Below are positions 45,589 to 56,810 of a stretch of DNA of 64,000 nt, piece by piece. The position numbers were made by a program, and so were the translations under genes. Source of the DNA: Tenodera sinensis (taxonomy: Eukaryota > Arthropoda > Insecta > Mantodea > Mantidae); the NCBI GenBank assembly GCA_030765045.1, contig CM060964.1:278188888-278252887 (forward strand). Reading direction: 5' to 3'. Position 1 is the stretch's first letter, and the number at the start of each line of letters is the position of its first letter. The notes under the pieces were generated by a model that had not been told where the DNA came from, did no database searches, and worked only from the letters and a program-made list of their open reading frames with translations.

Positions 45589-47482
45589 TTATAGTTCATT
45601 GATACTGTACAATGTCTTTGTTATCAAATACTTCTTCAGAGCACTCTCAAATTGTTTACCTTTAGAACATTTTAAATATGCAGGTAGTTTTGCATGAAGC
45701 ATTAAACCCATGACATTAGGATCCTTTTTTGAAATATTTTTACTAAATCTCTGCTGAAAATAATCATCATTGTGTCGGGTGTAGTGACTATGGATATTGC
45801 TATTTTTTAGGTTTTGTTTCTGAACTGCATAGGTGCACGCTACATGATTCACGAGAGTTCATATTGAAAATCAATCTGACTGCCCGTTTTTGCAATCTAA
45901 ATAACCTTTCCATATGGGTTGCAGCAGCACAGCCCCAAATTTCTATCACTTACAGTAAATATGGGTATATAACTCCATAATAAATCATTTTGAGCCCCTT
46001 CTCATCTAAGATATTTTTAAAATGACGTAGGAGATACACAGATTTACTAACTTTGTCACAAATATGATTTATATGTCCAGCCCATGTTAATTTTCTATCA
46101 AGTATTATTCCTAGAAATTTATGTTCGCTTACGTCATGAATACTGTTATTATTTACTGGTAAGGAGAAATTTGTGGTGCTTATATTACTCTGTGAGAAAT
46201 GAATTAAGGTTGTTTTTGTCATGTTGTATGTGAGGTGATTATGTTTAAAGTAGTTAATAACTGAGTCAATGGATTGCAGTAAGTTCTCCTTTAATATATC
46301 AACATTTGCCCCTTGACATACAGCAGTTGTATCATCTGCATAAGCTATTATATTTGTATTTTTTGAGATTGGTATGTTATTTACATATAAAATAAATAAT
46401 AGTGGTCCCAACACTGATCCTTGTGGTACACCATGCATAACACGTTTAAATTTTGATTGCACTTTTCTTACTGATTTGCCCCATTTATCGTACAATAGTG
46501 TTGATTGTCTTCTGTCTACCAAATATGATCTGATCAAATCTCTCGCCAAGCCTCTTACTCCATATGCCTCCAGTTTTTGTAATAGTATCGCATGATCAAC
46601 GCAATCAAAAGCTTTAGAAAGATCAAAGAATAAAGACCCTACTTCATCATTTTTTTCAAGGTTTTCAATGACTAAATGTATAAGTTCACTAATTGCAGTA
46701 GCTGTTGATCGTCCTTTCCTAAATCCATGCTGAAAATTTACAATAATATTGTTTTTGTCTAAAAAATCTAATAACCGGCTTAATACAAGCCTTTCAAAGA
46801 GCTTTGCTATTTCTGATGTTAGACTAATTGGTCTGTAGTTATTTATGTCACTCTCATCTCCTTTTTTATGTAGTGGGCGTACTAAGCTCTGTTTCAGACA
46901 TTCTGGAAATTTACCACATAGGATAGAGAAGTTTATTAAATGTTCAAGGGGACTGGCCAGGACATATTTACAATGTTTTAAGAGAATCACACTGATTTCA
47001 TCCCATCCACTTGTGACTTTTTTTGGTAGTTTAGTTATTGTATTTATAATCTCTGTTGAAGATACTGGATAAATAAAGAATGATGACTTTACAGTGTTTT
47101 TAAATGACTGTTGTGTATTCCTGCCAGCAGAATTCTCTCCTACACTAAGAAAATAATTGTTTATTAAATTACATACAAGGTTTGGTTCTTTTACAGTTAC
47201 ATCACCAATACTGAGTTCTAAATTTTTGTGTGCTTTTGTTTCCGGTCTAGCTGCATTTACAAAGCCCCATGCAGTTTTACTAATATTTCCTGATTTGCTT
47301 AACTTTTCTTTATAGTCATTTACTTTTAAGTCTTTCAAGCTTTTGAGATATTTCATTTTTATGATATTGTACTTTGATTTATATGTAGCACTACCACTAG
47401 ATTTATACAATTTATACAAATGCTTCATTTCATTTTTTAGTTTTATTATTTCTGGGGTAAGTTTAACACGGCCATAACTATT
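45589..47482 (-). pseudogene. CR1-like LINE ORF2, reverse transcriptase and C-terminus
   Basis: 492 codons (47428-45950) carry all RT blocks: NNYRPISLTSEIAKLFERL, QHGFRKGRSTATAISELI, SLFFDLSKAFDCVDHAILL (catalytic Asp), HGVPQGSVLGPLLFILYVNN, IIAYADDTTAVC (catalytic DD) and HKFLGIILDRKLTWAGHI. A stop at 45950 interrupts YPYLL; recognisable peptide follows (IWGCAAATHMERLFRLQKRA). An open piece at 45852-45589 gives the C-terminal part (SHYTRHNDDYFQQRF). A frameshift near 47480 separates it from the endonuclease. Mostly preserved but not functional. Confidence 0.85.
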
Positions 47483-47483
47483 C

Positions 47484-48586
47484 TTATATACCTTTTTGTT
47501 TTTTCATAGGACAGCATGCATTTAGGTGAGTGCTAAATACATCATAAAACTGGTTCCATTTTTCATCTACAGTTTTGGCATTGTATACTATGTCCCAATT
47601 TTCGTCTGTTAAGGATTCTACCAAATGACCAATACATTTCGCATTCAGATCACGAAAAGTTTTGATTTCATAATTGCTTTCTTTATTGTAATTTAAGCCC
47701 TTAAATTTCACATACTGAGCATAATGGTCAGAAATGTGTGTGTTTATATTGCATGCTTTTACTACCTCAAAATTCAGATTTGTAGCAAAATGATCAATAA
47801 CAGATGATGATGAATGTGTTACCCTTGTAGGCTCATATATCAAATCCCTTATTCCATAAGTGTTAAATAAGTCGTAAAGTTTCTTATAGTCCCCTTTTGT
47901 ATGGTCTAAATTTATATTCAAATCACCCATCAGGATTACCTGATTATATTTAGTGCAAACTTGAGCTAAAAATTCTTCAAGATAATCAACAAAGCACTCT
48001 GAAGGAGTACTTGGTGATCTGTATATCCCCAGTAATAAAATAGATTTCTGTTTTATATTTATTTTTGCAGCTGCCACTTCAAAATGCATTTCCAACTGAT
48101 ATGTATTTACAACAACCTCTGATATATCTATTTCATTTGTGGCCAAGATTAAAACCCCTCCACCCTTATATATAGTTCTAGTAAAGCTAGTAACAATTTT
48201 GTAACCATTTATTTTACATAAGTTGATCTGCTCTTTGTTTAACCCATGCTCTGTTACAACAGCTAGCTCTGGCTTTACTTCATTTAGCAGCTGTTCAAAA
48301 GCAGCTGTTTTGTTACTTAAGTATATTGTATGTTCAAATGAAATACTTGAAGAGTGTTTGCATCATACTGATTTACAACCTTATGCATTGTGCGTTTACC
48401 ATCATTGTTGCTATTAAAAAGATTAACATAGTTTCTATTTACTACATTTGTACCATGCTTAAAATTTCTTTCCCCAACTAATTTATAAGTACCTAATGAC
48501 CCTATTTCCACATAATTTGTTTGTTTCTCATGATCAGTGGAGTAATTACAATTTTCATCACCTGTAACAAGTGAGACAGCGTCCAC
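47484..48586 (-). pseudogene. CR1-like LINE ORF2, N-terminus and endonuclease
   Basis: Starts 9 nt after the ORF1 stop with MDAVSLVTGDENCNYS and reaches TLQVFHLNIQ, the usual first motif of CR1-type endonucleases. A 2-base insertion near 48322 shifts the frame, which continues as NKTAAFEQLLNEVKPELAVV and YKGGGVLILATNEIDI. From 48146 to 47484 it is open: LLLGIYRSPSTPSECF, VILMGDLNINLDHTKGD, and THISDHYAQYVKF (catalytic Asp-His). Another single-base shift follows CPMKKQK. This domain nicks target DNA. Confidence 0.8.
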
Positions 48587-48597
48587 CTCCTTAATTA

Positions 48598-49650
48598 CTA
48601 GTTTTTCTTTATCACTGAATATATTGCATTATTCAATAAGTTACCAAAGTTAAATGATCCCTTCCGGTTTAAATGCACTGCGTCCCCAGCAAAATCACTA
48701 TTATATACCCAGTAATTTCCGTCAACCATTAGGCAGTTTTTCACAGCACACATCCAGTCCAGTTCTTGGTTGATTTTCATGATCCTCTTTGTGTTCACGT
48801 CACGTCTTCTAAGTACACCACTGATTATAATTTTCGCGTCAGGCACTTGAGTTCTGATGCTACTTACAAGATCAAAAGTTTCCCCCATTATATCTTCTGC
48901 TCTTATCCCCGGTCTTATATCATTGGTTCCTGCATGTATCAGGACTATTTCGGGATTTTCGTCCTTCAAATTCATTTTTTCCACTTTTCCTCGTAGTTCA
49001 TCCAGCTTTATGCCAGGGTAGCATTGCACTTGATAACCTTTTCCCCTACATGCCTCACCTGAAAATTTGAGAATCGAATCCCCTATGACTAGCACTTTCT
49101 TTTTACTTGTAGTGTCATCTAAATTACGCAGATTCACATTTAACTCCTCGTCAACATTTGTTTCTTCTATTTTGTCCAGCACTTCAAATCTGTTGTGATC
49201 CGCGAGGTTTTCTTTGTTGTGTTCCATTGATAAACGATCCGCCACCATTTTGAAATGATTCTTTGTAACCGTCGCAAAATTTGGTTTATTACGGTCACAG
49301 TCAATCTTCTTTTTCAGTTCTTTATTCTCCACTTTCAGTGAATCTATTTCCTTTTGAGCTTTCAATAAATCTCTATGCAGAATATTTATTCCCATATGAA
49401 GTGACGCTATTGTTTCCGCATCACGTGCCGGGTGCAAAGTGGACGGCTGCATTTGCATATTTTCAGGACTAAAAATTGTATCACTTGCGTCTTGGATTGA
49501 GTTGCCTTCATTTACACTTGTTGATATCACGTTTCCTGACTTATAAAACACTTCTAATTGGGTTTCACTGTCCTTACCATTTATATTTGAGCGTAAATTA
49601 TGACTGCTTGAACGCGTTACAACACCTCCGGTCGCCATCTTGTTCGCCAA
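48598..49650 (-). CDS. CR1-like LINE ORF1 with SGNH-type esterase domain (intact, 350 aa)
   Basis: Intact from ATG at 49650 to the stop at 48598. Residues 90-117 form a coiled coil (LLKAQKEIDSLKVENKELKK). Residues 186-349 are an SGNH/GDSL-hydrolase-like domain: KVLVIGDSILKF with the nucleophile at Ser192, IHAGTNDI with Gly241-Asn243, and GDAVHLNRKG with Asp323 and His326 as acid and base. Esterase-type ORF1 proteins are known from CR1-group LINEs. The role is thought to involve RNA or membrane association, but the substrate is unknown. No zinc knuckle is seen. It is the only complete ORF of this LINE copy. Confidence 0.85.
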   Translation of the reverse strand: MANKMATGGVVTRSSSHNLRSNINGKDSETQLEVFYKSGNVISTSVNEGNSIQDASDTIFSPENMQMQPSTLHPARDAETIASLHMGINILHRDLLKAQKEIDSLKVENKELKKKIDCDRNKPNFATVTKNHFKMVADRLSMEHNKENLADHNRFEVLDKIEETNVDEELNVNLRNLDDTTSKKKVLVIGDSILKFSGEACRGKGYQVQCYPGIKLDELRGKVEKMNLKDENPEIVLIHAGTNDIRPGIRAEDIMGETFDLVSSIRTQVPDAKIIISGVLRRRDVNTKRIMKINQELDWMCAVKNCLMVDGNYWVYNSDFAGDAVHLNRKGSFNFGNLLNNAIYSVIKKN

Positions 49651-49654
49651 GATA

Positions 49655-50390
49655 GCAAATTAAAGTGGAATGAGTATGTTAATCATTCCTGTTATAGTAT
49701 CTTGTTTAAGCTAAAAAGGTTATCAAAAAGGGAGCAATACTATGCACTTAAAAGTTCCCATTTCACCTATTTGAATTAGGTCTGGGGAACACACAGCAAA
49801 AGTTTAATGTATGAATTAGAAATGCTACGGAGGAGAGCAATAAAAATATTGTATGGGATATCACATGAAACCCCAAACTGAGAATTATATTTATAATTAT
49901 GAAAATCTCAACCTTAAATGTTGAAATGAAACTCAGTCTATCAATTTTTACGCATAAAGTTATAAATAAAATTACTAACTTAAACTTGAACATTAAAATA
50001 AATGCTGAAGTTCATTACCATAGCACAAGACAACAAAATAATATTCAATTAATAATGTCCTATTCCACTAAATATGGCATTAAATCTGTTTTACATGTCT
50101 TCCATGCTTTATAATTAATTTGCAATTGAAATAAAAACTATATCAAAGCTGCATATATTTAAAAGGTATAAAAGAAATATTTAGGATGTCCACCATAATT
50201 GAGTAATTTAAAAGAATCAAAATTATATTGCTACAAACTACATTACTATAATATATTCTGTAACTTTATCAATATGTTAGTTACCATCAACCACCACATA
50301 TTGTATATGTACTAACTGCCCTGGGTAGAGCTCTAGCTCGTTACGGAACAATTGTGAAACAAATAAACAAACAAATAAAAAAATAATGTG
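49655..50390 (+). pseudogene. CR1/jockey-type LINE RT C-terminal relic
   Basis: Plus-strand peptide reads WNEYVNHS, then LFKLKRLSKREQYYALKSSH and LEMLRRRAIKILYGISHETP, the thumb and C-terminal part of an RT, with stops. It ends near an A-rich tail (aataaacaaacaaataaaa, 50360-50385). The CR1-like element at 45589-49650 directly abuts its 5' side in opposite orientation. Confidence 0.6.
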
Positions 50391-50488
50391 TTATAATGTA
50401 TTGATATCCTAAATTGCGTCACATGTGTATAACACTGCACTAATCAACAATAAATGAATATAAATAGCAACAGTGTATTATCACTAAC

Positions 50489-50678
50489 CCTTAATCACTC
50501 CTTCCTTTGTTCGTGCACATTTCAAATGCTTTTCTTCTTCCCTCCAAACTTCTAACAACATTTGCATGTAGTTTGCTGCACCTGTTCTCCAAGTCAGAAC
50601 ATGAGTAATACATGACCCTTCATCCACCATATCTACCAGCGCTGCGAGAGCAATAAGTTTCACTGGAAAACCATCTCT
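50489..50678 (-). CDS. CFAP69: CFAP69-like host gene, exon A (most upstream seen)
   Basis: A 190-nt exon starting RDGFPVKLIALAALVDMVDE and ending EEEKHLKCARTKEGVIK plus one base. Acceptor GTGTTGCAG, donor GTTAGT. The end phase (1) fits exon B, forming Glu at the junction. The run PVKLIALAALVDM, then ITHVLTWRT, then LLEVWREEEKHL fits my recollection of the armadillo-like part of CFAP69 near its LWREEE segment. No earlier exon is visible up to 64000, so the 5' part of the gene lies outside. Confidence 0.7.
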
Positions 50679-51285
50679 CTGCAACACATTAACTTTCGCC
50701 TGTTATAAAACTGGATTTGTAGGCAAAAGGTATTTGCTTCTATACTGGATGATTGTGGTAAAGATGTCATCCTCTTTGAAGAAATATTTTATGTATAGAG
50801 GAAAATTAAAAACTCTAATACCATTTCAGCATTTTACACTTTTTGTTGCATTATAATTCACAGATGGAATAATTAAAGGAAGTCTTACTGAAATATATGA
50901 TAGAAAAGTAGGCAACAAACCTAATTTTTTATCTTGCGGGCAGATAATGCACAATGTTAAATTTGTGACACATTATCTCAGATATAGTTTAAGATATCAG
51001 ACTAAATTGTTTACAGAATGTAGATGCATGATGTGTAAGTACATTACTTTGATTTCTTAACTTTGTTTATTAAGAAAGAGAGGATTATTTTCTTTATCTC
51101 CAGATTAATACTTATTAGCAATTATTTTTATAAACAATAACCAACCATATTATTGAACTCAAGTAGATCCACAATGGCATTTAGGGGTTGTCTTTATCAT
51201 CCTAAAATTTTATTTTCCTATCTTTAATAGTTTCTAAGAAAATGTGTAATTTACATCAGAAGATGTCATTCATAGAAAAAAAATC
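50679..51285. other. intron sequence, no gene seen
   Basis: AT-rich, no supported frame. Confidence 0.5.
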
Positions 51286-51287
51286 TT

Positions 51288-52110
51288 ATGTGTTGAACTC
51301 ACATGACTTTCTCTACTCTTGTACTAACCATTCTAACAAACTCTTATTCCTATATCTCCATGTTAGTTAAGATAAACATTCATACAAATTATCTTATTGC
51401 TTATTTCCTTGTAGGTGCAAGGGAGATATTAGGATACAGCAGGCTTTGTGCGACAGTCAAATCTTTTTGACCTTTGAGATTCTGTTCTCTTTGCATGATT
51501 AACATATAAAAAAATGAACAATGTTGCATTTCAAGTTTTTCAAAACACACATATAATAAGGAATATCTCCGAAATGGTTCACCCTACAAGAAAATTTATT
51601 GAGACATAAATTGTGTATTTTAGCAAGATCTACATTTTTTGTGCAGTATGATTTTGTCTATCTCTAACGGTTTACCAGTTATGCAAAATTTGTCCAGAGT
51701 AAATACGACTACATGGTCTATAACCAGAAAATTCAAGATATATATTTCATTTGTCATCAAAATATCTCAAACATATGACATTTTAATCAAAACGTTAGAG
51801 CCATTTTCAAGAAAATCAAAATTTTCGATAAATTTTTCATGTAAAGGGTAGTTTAGGGTGGGGCTATTTTCTTCAAAATCTTCGTGTCGCATCCTTGAAT
51901 GACAATAAACTTAAATACCAACTTTGGTTTCTAACCAACTTTTCATTTTTGAGTTATGCTGTCCACAGACTGACACACAGACACACACACGGACCTTTTT
52001 CTAAAACTGATCTTTTTTGGATTCAGGGGGCTTCAAAACATATTTCCAGTGAAATCTCGACATCAAATTTTTGGGAGGAATACAATACTTCCCCTACTTA
52101 CCAGTAGAAA
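51288..52110 (+). repeat. dispersed repeat of about 0.83 kb, copy 3
   Basis: Full-length match to the other two copies. It starts near tgtgttgaactcacatgact and ends near ccctacttaccagtagaaa; the two ends share actttctctact in inverted orientation. Non-coding. Confidence 0.65.
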
Positions 52111-52424
52111 AAGTAAAAAACTGATTAAAGCAAAAATGGAGAACAACTCACATATTTTTGCAAAGAAGGAAACCAAATGATTTGAGCAAATAGAAGCTGC
52201 CACACTTAACAGAGGTATCAATTTGTAGAGGCAACTTCCCCTAAAAGATAAGTTTAAGTGTACTATTTTACTCCAAAGAGTGTAGGAGTTTTCTTTTCTT
52301 CTGCCAGGGTGCAGAATTCACAGTACAAAATAACCAATGCAGTTCCATTTTTAAAAATATATTTAGAATATAAGTATTGGGCTTACAAAGATAAGGCTGG
52401 CCCTGTGGTGCAGGGGTAGCAGGA
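52111..52424. other. no gene; possible SINE fragment
   Basis: A segment at 52405-52430 (ccctgtggtgcaggggtagc) looks like a tRNA-type A-box region, but no B box follows. The rest is unassigned. Confidence 0.3.
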
Positions 52425-52617
52425 ACCAAACTTAGATCACATATTATTTTTTCAAAGACAGTAAGTGATTCATACAAAGGAGATCCTACAGCTACCAATG
52501 CTGTTATGGCTGTTGGTAAGAAAGAAAAATGGGCAGATATGAAACTAAGATCCTCTTTTAACCCAGTGCCTAAAAGAATATTTTGCACAGTTTCTATTGA
52601 CCAAGCATCTTTCGAGT
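52425..52617 (-). pseudogene. hAT-transposase-like gene, third piece
   Basis: Minus-strand peptide KDAWSIETVQNILLG, then LSFISAHFSFLPTAITALVA, then YESLTVFEKIICDLSL. It continues in frame from the piece at 62754-62977 once the LTR nest and one target duplication (gagt, 52614-52617) are left out. It resembles the region after the W-G-T-W motif in hAT-type transposase-like proteins of animals (DUF659-like). The similarity stops near 52430. Confidence 0.6.
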
Positions 52618-53267
52618 TGAGACAGAATATTAGAAGACCCCAAAAGAAAATCGTTTATGTGAATATTTGTTAAGAGTGTAATTTGTTTTTTGATGTTGGT
52701 ATGAGATGGTTAAATGACGAAAACGTATTACTAATGTTCATTGCTACGAACAACTAAGTTTGTTTAAAGACGTCATAAATATTTCCATATTTAATTTTAA
52801 TATATATGTATAAATATTAGAATTATATGTATTCAATAATAAAAGCGAAATCAGGATAGCTAAAGATCGCTTCCCTAACAATATGGGAACTATTTGATGG
52901 CCGCATGCGCGGATGTATACGAGAAAGGTAGTATCACGTGAGATGACGCTGAACTTTTTTTTTCACTAGTGTCTACGTGTCCAAGGTGATAGGACGTATT
53001 TTGGTAGTGTGTGAACATTGTAGAACGTTTACCAGACTTTCATCAAGCTTTTGTTCAACTTTTTTAAAAAGTGGAAAGACTTAAATAATTTAAAACGGTG
53101 CTAAGAAGATTTATTTAAATGTAAAACAGAGAAAAAGTGTTAATAAAATAACACATTGTGGTGAAGAAACATCGTGTGATTTTTCATTCCATCCGTTACC
53201 ACGCCCTGAGAGAAATAAGAGCCTTATCGCTCAAACGTGAAACAACGCTTCGATAAAAACTGCACCA
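52618..53267 (+). repeat. E2 5' LTR
   Basis: 650 bp, TGAGACAG ... CTGCACCA. It shares its ends with the E1 and E3 LTRs but has a different, longer middle. Mostly collinear with 62099-62753, with a T run of 9 against 14. Confidence 0.9.
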
Positions 53268-53269
53268 AA

Positions 53270-53287
53270 TGGCTTGCCCAACGTGGA
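53270..53287 (+). other. E2 primer-binding-site region (variant)
   Basis: TGGCTTGCCCAACGTGGA starts 2 nt inside the LTR, the same CTT variant as in E1. Confidence 0.5.
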
Positions 53288-53559
53288 ACACGAATTTTGG
53301 ATGGAATGGAAATCTACGGGAAATGAACTTAAGCGAAATACCAAGTGACGCCATATCTTTGCGCCAAAAAGAAAGAAGACGCCATTAGACCATCGTTTGA
53401 AACCTACTACATCAGAACACCGATGAACGGATAATCAACGTGGGAAAACACCAGAGATCGTCAAGCAAAGCCAACCGCCCAGGAGACGCACATAACTGGA
53501 TAAATCAACGAGAAAAAAGTAGGACCAAAAATTTTTATTTTTACATCCAGTTTATTTTT

Positions 53560-55656
53560 ATGTTACTGCGAAGCGGCAAAATAGTAGGACTTTTAAGCTA
53601 AAGTGAACTGAATAAAGAAACTAAAATGTCGCAAAAAGAGAGAGAGAGAGAGAGATCTAGTAACAGGAGTAGGGGAAGGGGCCGATAGGCCTAGTTATCA
53701 AATAGAAACAGTAAGTGAGGAACAGGTAGCAATAGGAAAAGACCAAAGGTTAATGATGATCATGTTTGAAAGACTAGAACAGAATATGAAGGAAATAGGT
53801 CAGAAAATGGAACAAAACAAGGTAGAATTAGGTCAGAAAATGGAACAAAATAACATAGAATTGAGACAGAACATTGAACAAAGTTTAGGTCAGAAAATAG
53901 AAGGAGTGAGACAGGACTTAGAAAATAATAAAAAAGAAATAGGTCAGAAACTAGAAAAGAATAAGAAAGAGATAGGTCAGAAAGTGGAGAAAGTGAGAAA
54001 GGACTTAGAACAGAAAATGGAATTAGGAAGATAGGACTTAGAACAGAAAATAGAATTAGGAAGACAGGAGTGTAAAGAAAATATGAAAGTAATGGAAACT
54101 AATTTAAAATTAGTACATGAAAACTTAAATGAGACAAAGGAAGCCTTAGAAGCTAGGATAGAAACCATAGGAGATAGGATGGGAAAAATAGAATCGGAAA
54201 TGAGAGAAAATAAGATTGTATTAGAAGAAGAAACTGCTAGATGTAGAGATGAAATAACAGAATGTAATGCAAGTGTAGACTGTAAGATTACAAATGTAAA
54301 AGCAGAAATGAGGAATTAAGGAAAGAGTTTGAGGTAGTAAAGAAAGGCATTAATGAAACTCTAGAACAAATTGTCATTCCTAAAATTAAGACTATGGCTG
54401 ATGTGGTACATTCACAACAAGATGCTATGAATGACATGAAACAAAGTCACTTAGAAATAAAGAATGATTTAAAATCAATTTGTGAAGAAATGAAAAAAGG
54501 AAAGGAAAGTTTGGCTAATGTAAATGATGTTGTGAATGCACTACAAAGGCAAGATGGTTTAGATGTAAGTAATGTACAAGATGAGAGTTATTTGAATAAT
54601 GTACAAAATGTTGACTCACCATACAGAGAAAGAGGTTCACAATCAAACAATGACACAACACATAACACATGCTACACCAACAGCATACTACATGAAATCA
54701 CACCACCTACATTTGACGAGGAGAAGGGAGACGATCCAAAACTCTTTGTTAAAGAGATGGAAGAGTATTTTAAAGTGAAAAGGATACCAAATGAGCTTAG
54801 GACGATGATAGTCAAGAAAAGCTTAAAAAACAAGGCATTAGAATGGCTTAGGTTAACACTAGCTGGTCATGAATCATATAGCTCATTCAGAAATCTATTC
54901 CTATCAAGGTATTGGGGCCCAGCTAAACAAAACCAAACTAGGGTAGAGCTAGCGACAGGTAGATATGATCCAACCAAAGGGTTATCGCTAGTCGATTATT
55001 TTATGAAAGTAGCCAACAAAGGAAAGCTATTAGACCCTAACCTGTTGGAAGCAGAGTTAATTACCAGCATAACAAGACATTTCCCAGACACAGTGAGAAC
55101 AGGGTTAATTGTTGCGAGGCCAGTAGATTTTGCAGACATGATAGAATTACTGACAGCCTTTGAAACACAAAATGGTCGGCCTAATGAGCATAGACATAGG
55201 AACGGTCACCCAAACTCACCTATCTTAAACCGGAGCACGGCTACGAACAACCAGAATGAGGGAGAAGATAGAAATACTAGGAGCACCCATGACAGAGGGA
55301 GAGGGGCACACCATTTCCCACAACCACACAATCATGGTGAAAGGATGGAGAACACAAGACAGCGGTACCATGACACAATACCAAGGGGTGAATTGAGATA
55401 CCAAACATATACATATGATCGTGGAAGATCAGGAGACCGTACCCATCAAGTGAACCACATACGATTCTGTAGGGAATACTTGAACAGCCGAAGACTGCCA
55501 TACAATAGGGTATCACACCAAAGGGACAGAAACCAATGGAACACCGGCAACATAAGACGACAGGAACAGGATGAAAATGTGCCAAATAGGGCAGATGTTG
55601 CACAGAATACAGAAACAACAACCACCACCAACACTCAGGGAACTTACCACAAGTAA
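53560..55656 (+). pseudogene. E2 gag, decayed
   Basis: The ATG at 53560 gives MLLRSGK but TAA stops it at codon 14. A GA run (53636-53655) shifts the frame, CAG to TAG at 54032 stops it again, and a 4-base loss near 54308 shifts it. The last 420 codons (54394-55656) are open and hold the capsid-like domain (KNKALEWLRLTLAGHESYSS) and the Arg/His-rich tail ending in TTTTTNTQGTYHK. The coiled-coil part has only two 11-residue units. Confidence 0.85.
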
Positions 55657-55738
55657 GTTCGTCCCAATCGAGTTGACCAACACAAACCTAAGGGATTGAC
55701 AATTGACATCGACACAATGATGGCTACACAAAGAGAAA

Positions 55739-55879
55739 ATGGAACTACTGTACACTGGACCACTGGTCATAACAAAACAGCTGGGTGACCATACGTATGA
55801 GCTACAGAATACAAATGGCAAGTTGGTAGGAAGATACCATAAAAACAAATTGAAACCATACAAAGAAAGGACCAAATAG
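55739..55879 (+). pseudogene. E2 integrase C-terminal relic
   Basis: 46 codons from MELLYTGPLVITKQLGDH to KNKLKPYKERTK. It has the GPY/F-like pattern and the same end point as in E1 and E3, so all three share the pol deletion. Confidence 0.65.
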
Positions 55880-55944
55880 TCTTTGCCAACAAACATGTAA
55901 GGCAGGCATGGTGGAGATGATGGAAAATAATAATTTTTAATGGG

Positions 55945-56512
55945 TGAGACAGAATATTAGACCCCAATAGAAAATCGTTCATATAAATGTTTGTTAAAAG
56001 TGTATAAATTTCTAGTTCTTGTTTGGGTGTATCAGGAACTTATTTTTAATATTCAGGATAGCCAATGTTTTCTTGTTACTAGATAGTTTGTTTGTGTTTT
56101 AACAATAAAAACTATTTGCACGGATGAATACCGCGGATGAAAAGAAAAATGGCGGTGTGTCGTACCAAAGCGACGCCAAGAACTAGTTCAGTAGCGTCTG
56201 TATGCTCAAGGGGATAAGACGTGTTTCGGTAGCGTGTGAACATGGAACTTTCACCAAACTTTTATCCAGCGTAAATTCTACCAAATCATTTAAGTGTGAA
56301 GGTTTTGAGTATTTAATATGGTGCTGAGAGTGTAAAATAACGAAGTGTTAATAAATATGTTGTGATTAAAAAAAAACATTGATATATGCATTCCATCCGT
56401 TAACCTCGACCCTGTAGATAGGAATCGCGTCTGCTATCACAGTATTTCATCTTTCAGAGAAGAACGTTATTCTTGCTGCTATGTGTTAATAATCATTATA
56501 AAAACTGAACCA
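55945..56512 (+). repeat. E3 5' LTR
   Basis: 568 bp, TGAGACAG ... CTGAACCA. It contains AATAAA-like words (near 56106 and 56350) that could serve in polyadenylation. Partner of 60504-61072. Confidence 0.9.
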
Positions 56513-56515
56513 AAA

Positions 56516-56538
56516 TGGCGCCCAACGTGGGGCTCGAA
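56516..56538 (+). other. E3 primer-binding site, tRNA-Lys
   Basis: TGGCGCCCAACGTGGGGC and the next five bases are, by my knowledge of insect tRNA-Lys (CUU anticodon), complementary to the tRNA 3' end including CCA, 23 nt in all. It begins 3 nt after the LTR, the normal position for priming minus-strand DNA. Confidence 0.85.
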
Positions 56539-56810
56539 TTTAGGATGGAATGCAAAATTACGAGAATTGAAATTACAATAAACATCAAGTGACGCCATCC
56601 CATCGCACAGGAAAAAGACGCCATTAGACCATCGTTTGATATCAACGATACATCAGAACATCGATGCACGGATAACCAACGTGGGAAAACACCGGAGATC
56701 ATCTAGCGAAGCCAACTGCCCAGGAGATGTAAATAACTGGACAAAGAACCAACGGAAAAGAAAGTAGGATCAAAATTTTTTGTTTTCACATACAGTTTAT
56801 TTCCATTTTT

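Noticed and set aside
52268..52424. Extension of the hAT-like frame beyond ICDLSL
   Set aside because: The peptide VPATPAPQGQPYLCKPN no longer resembles the family and coincides with a possible SINE fragment.
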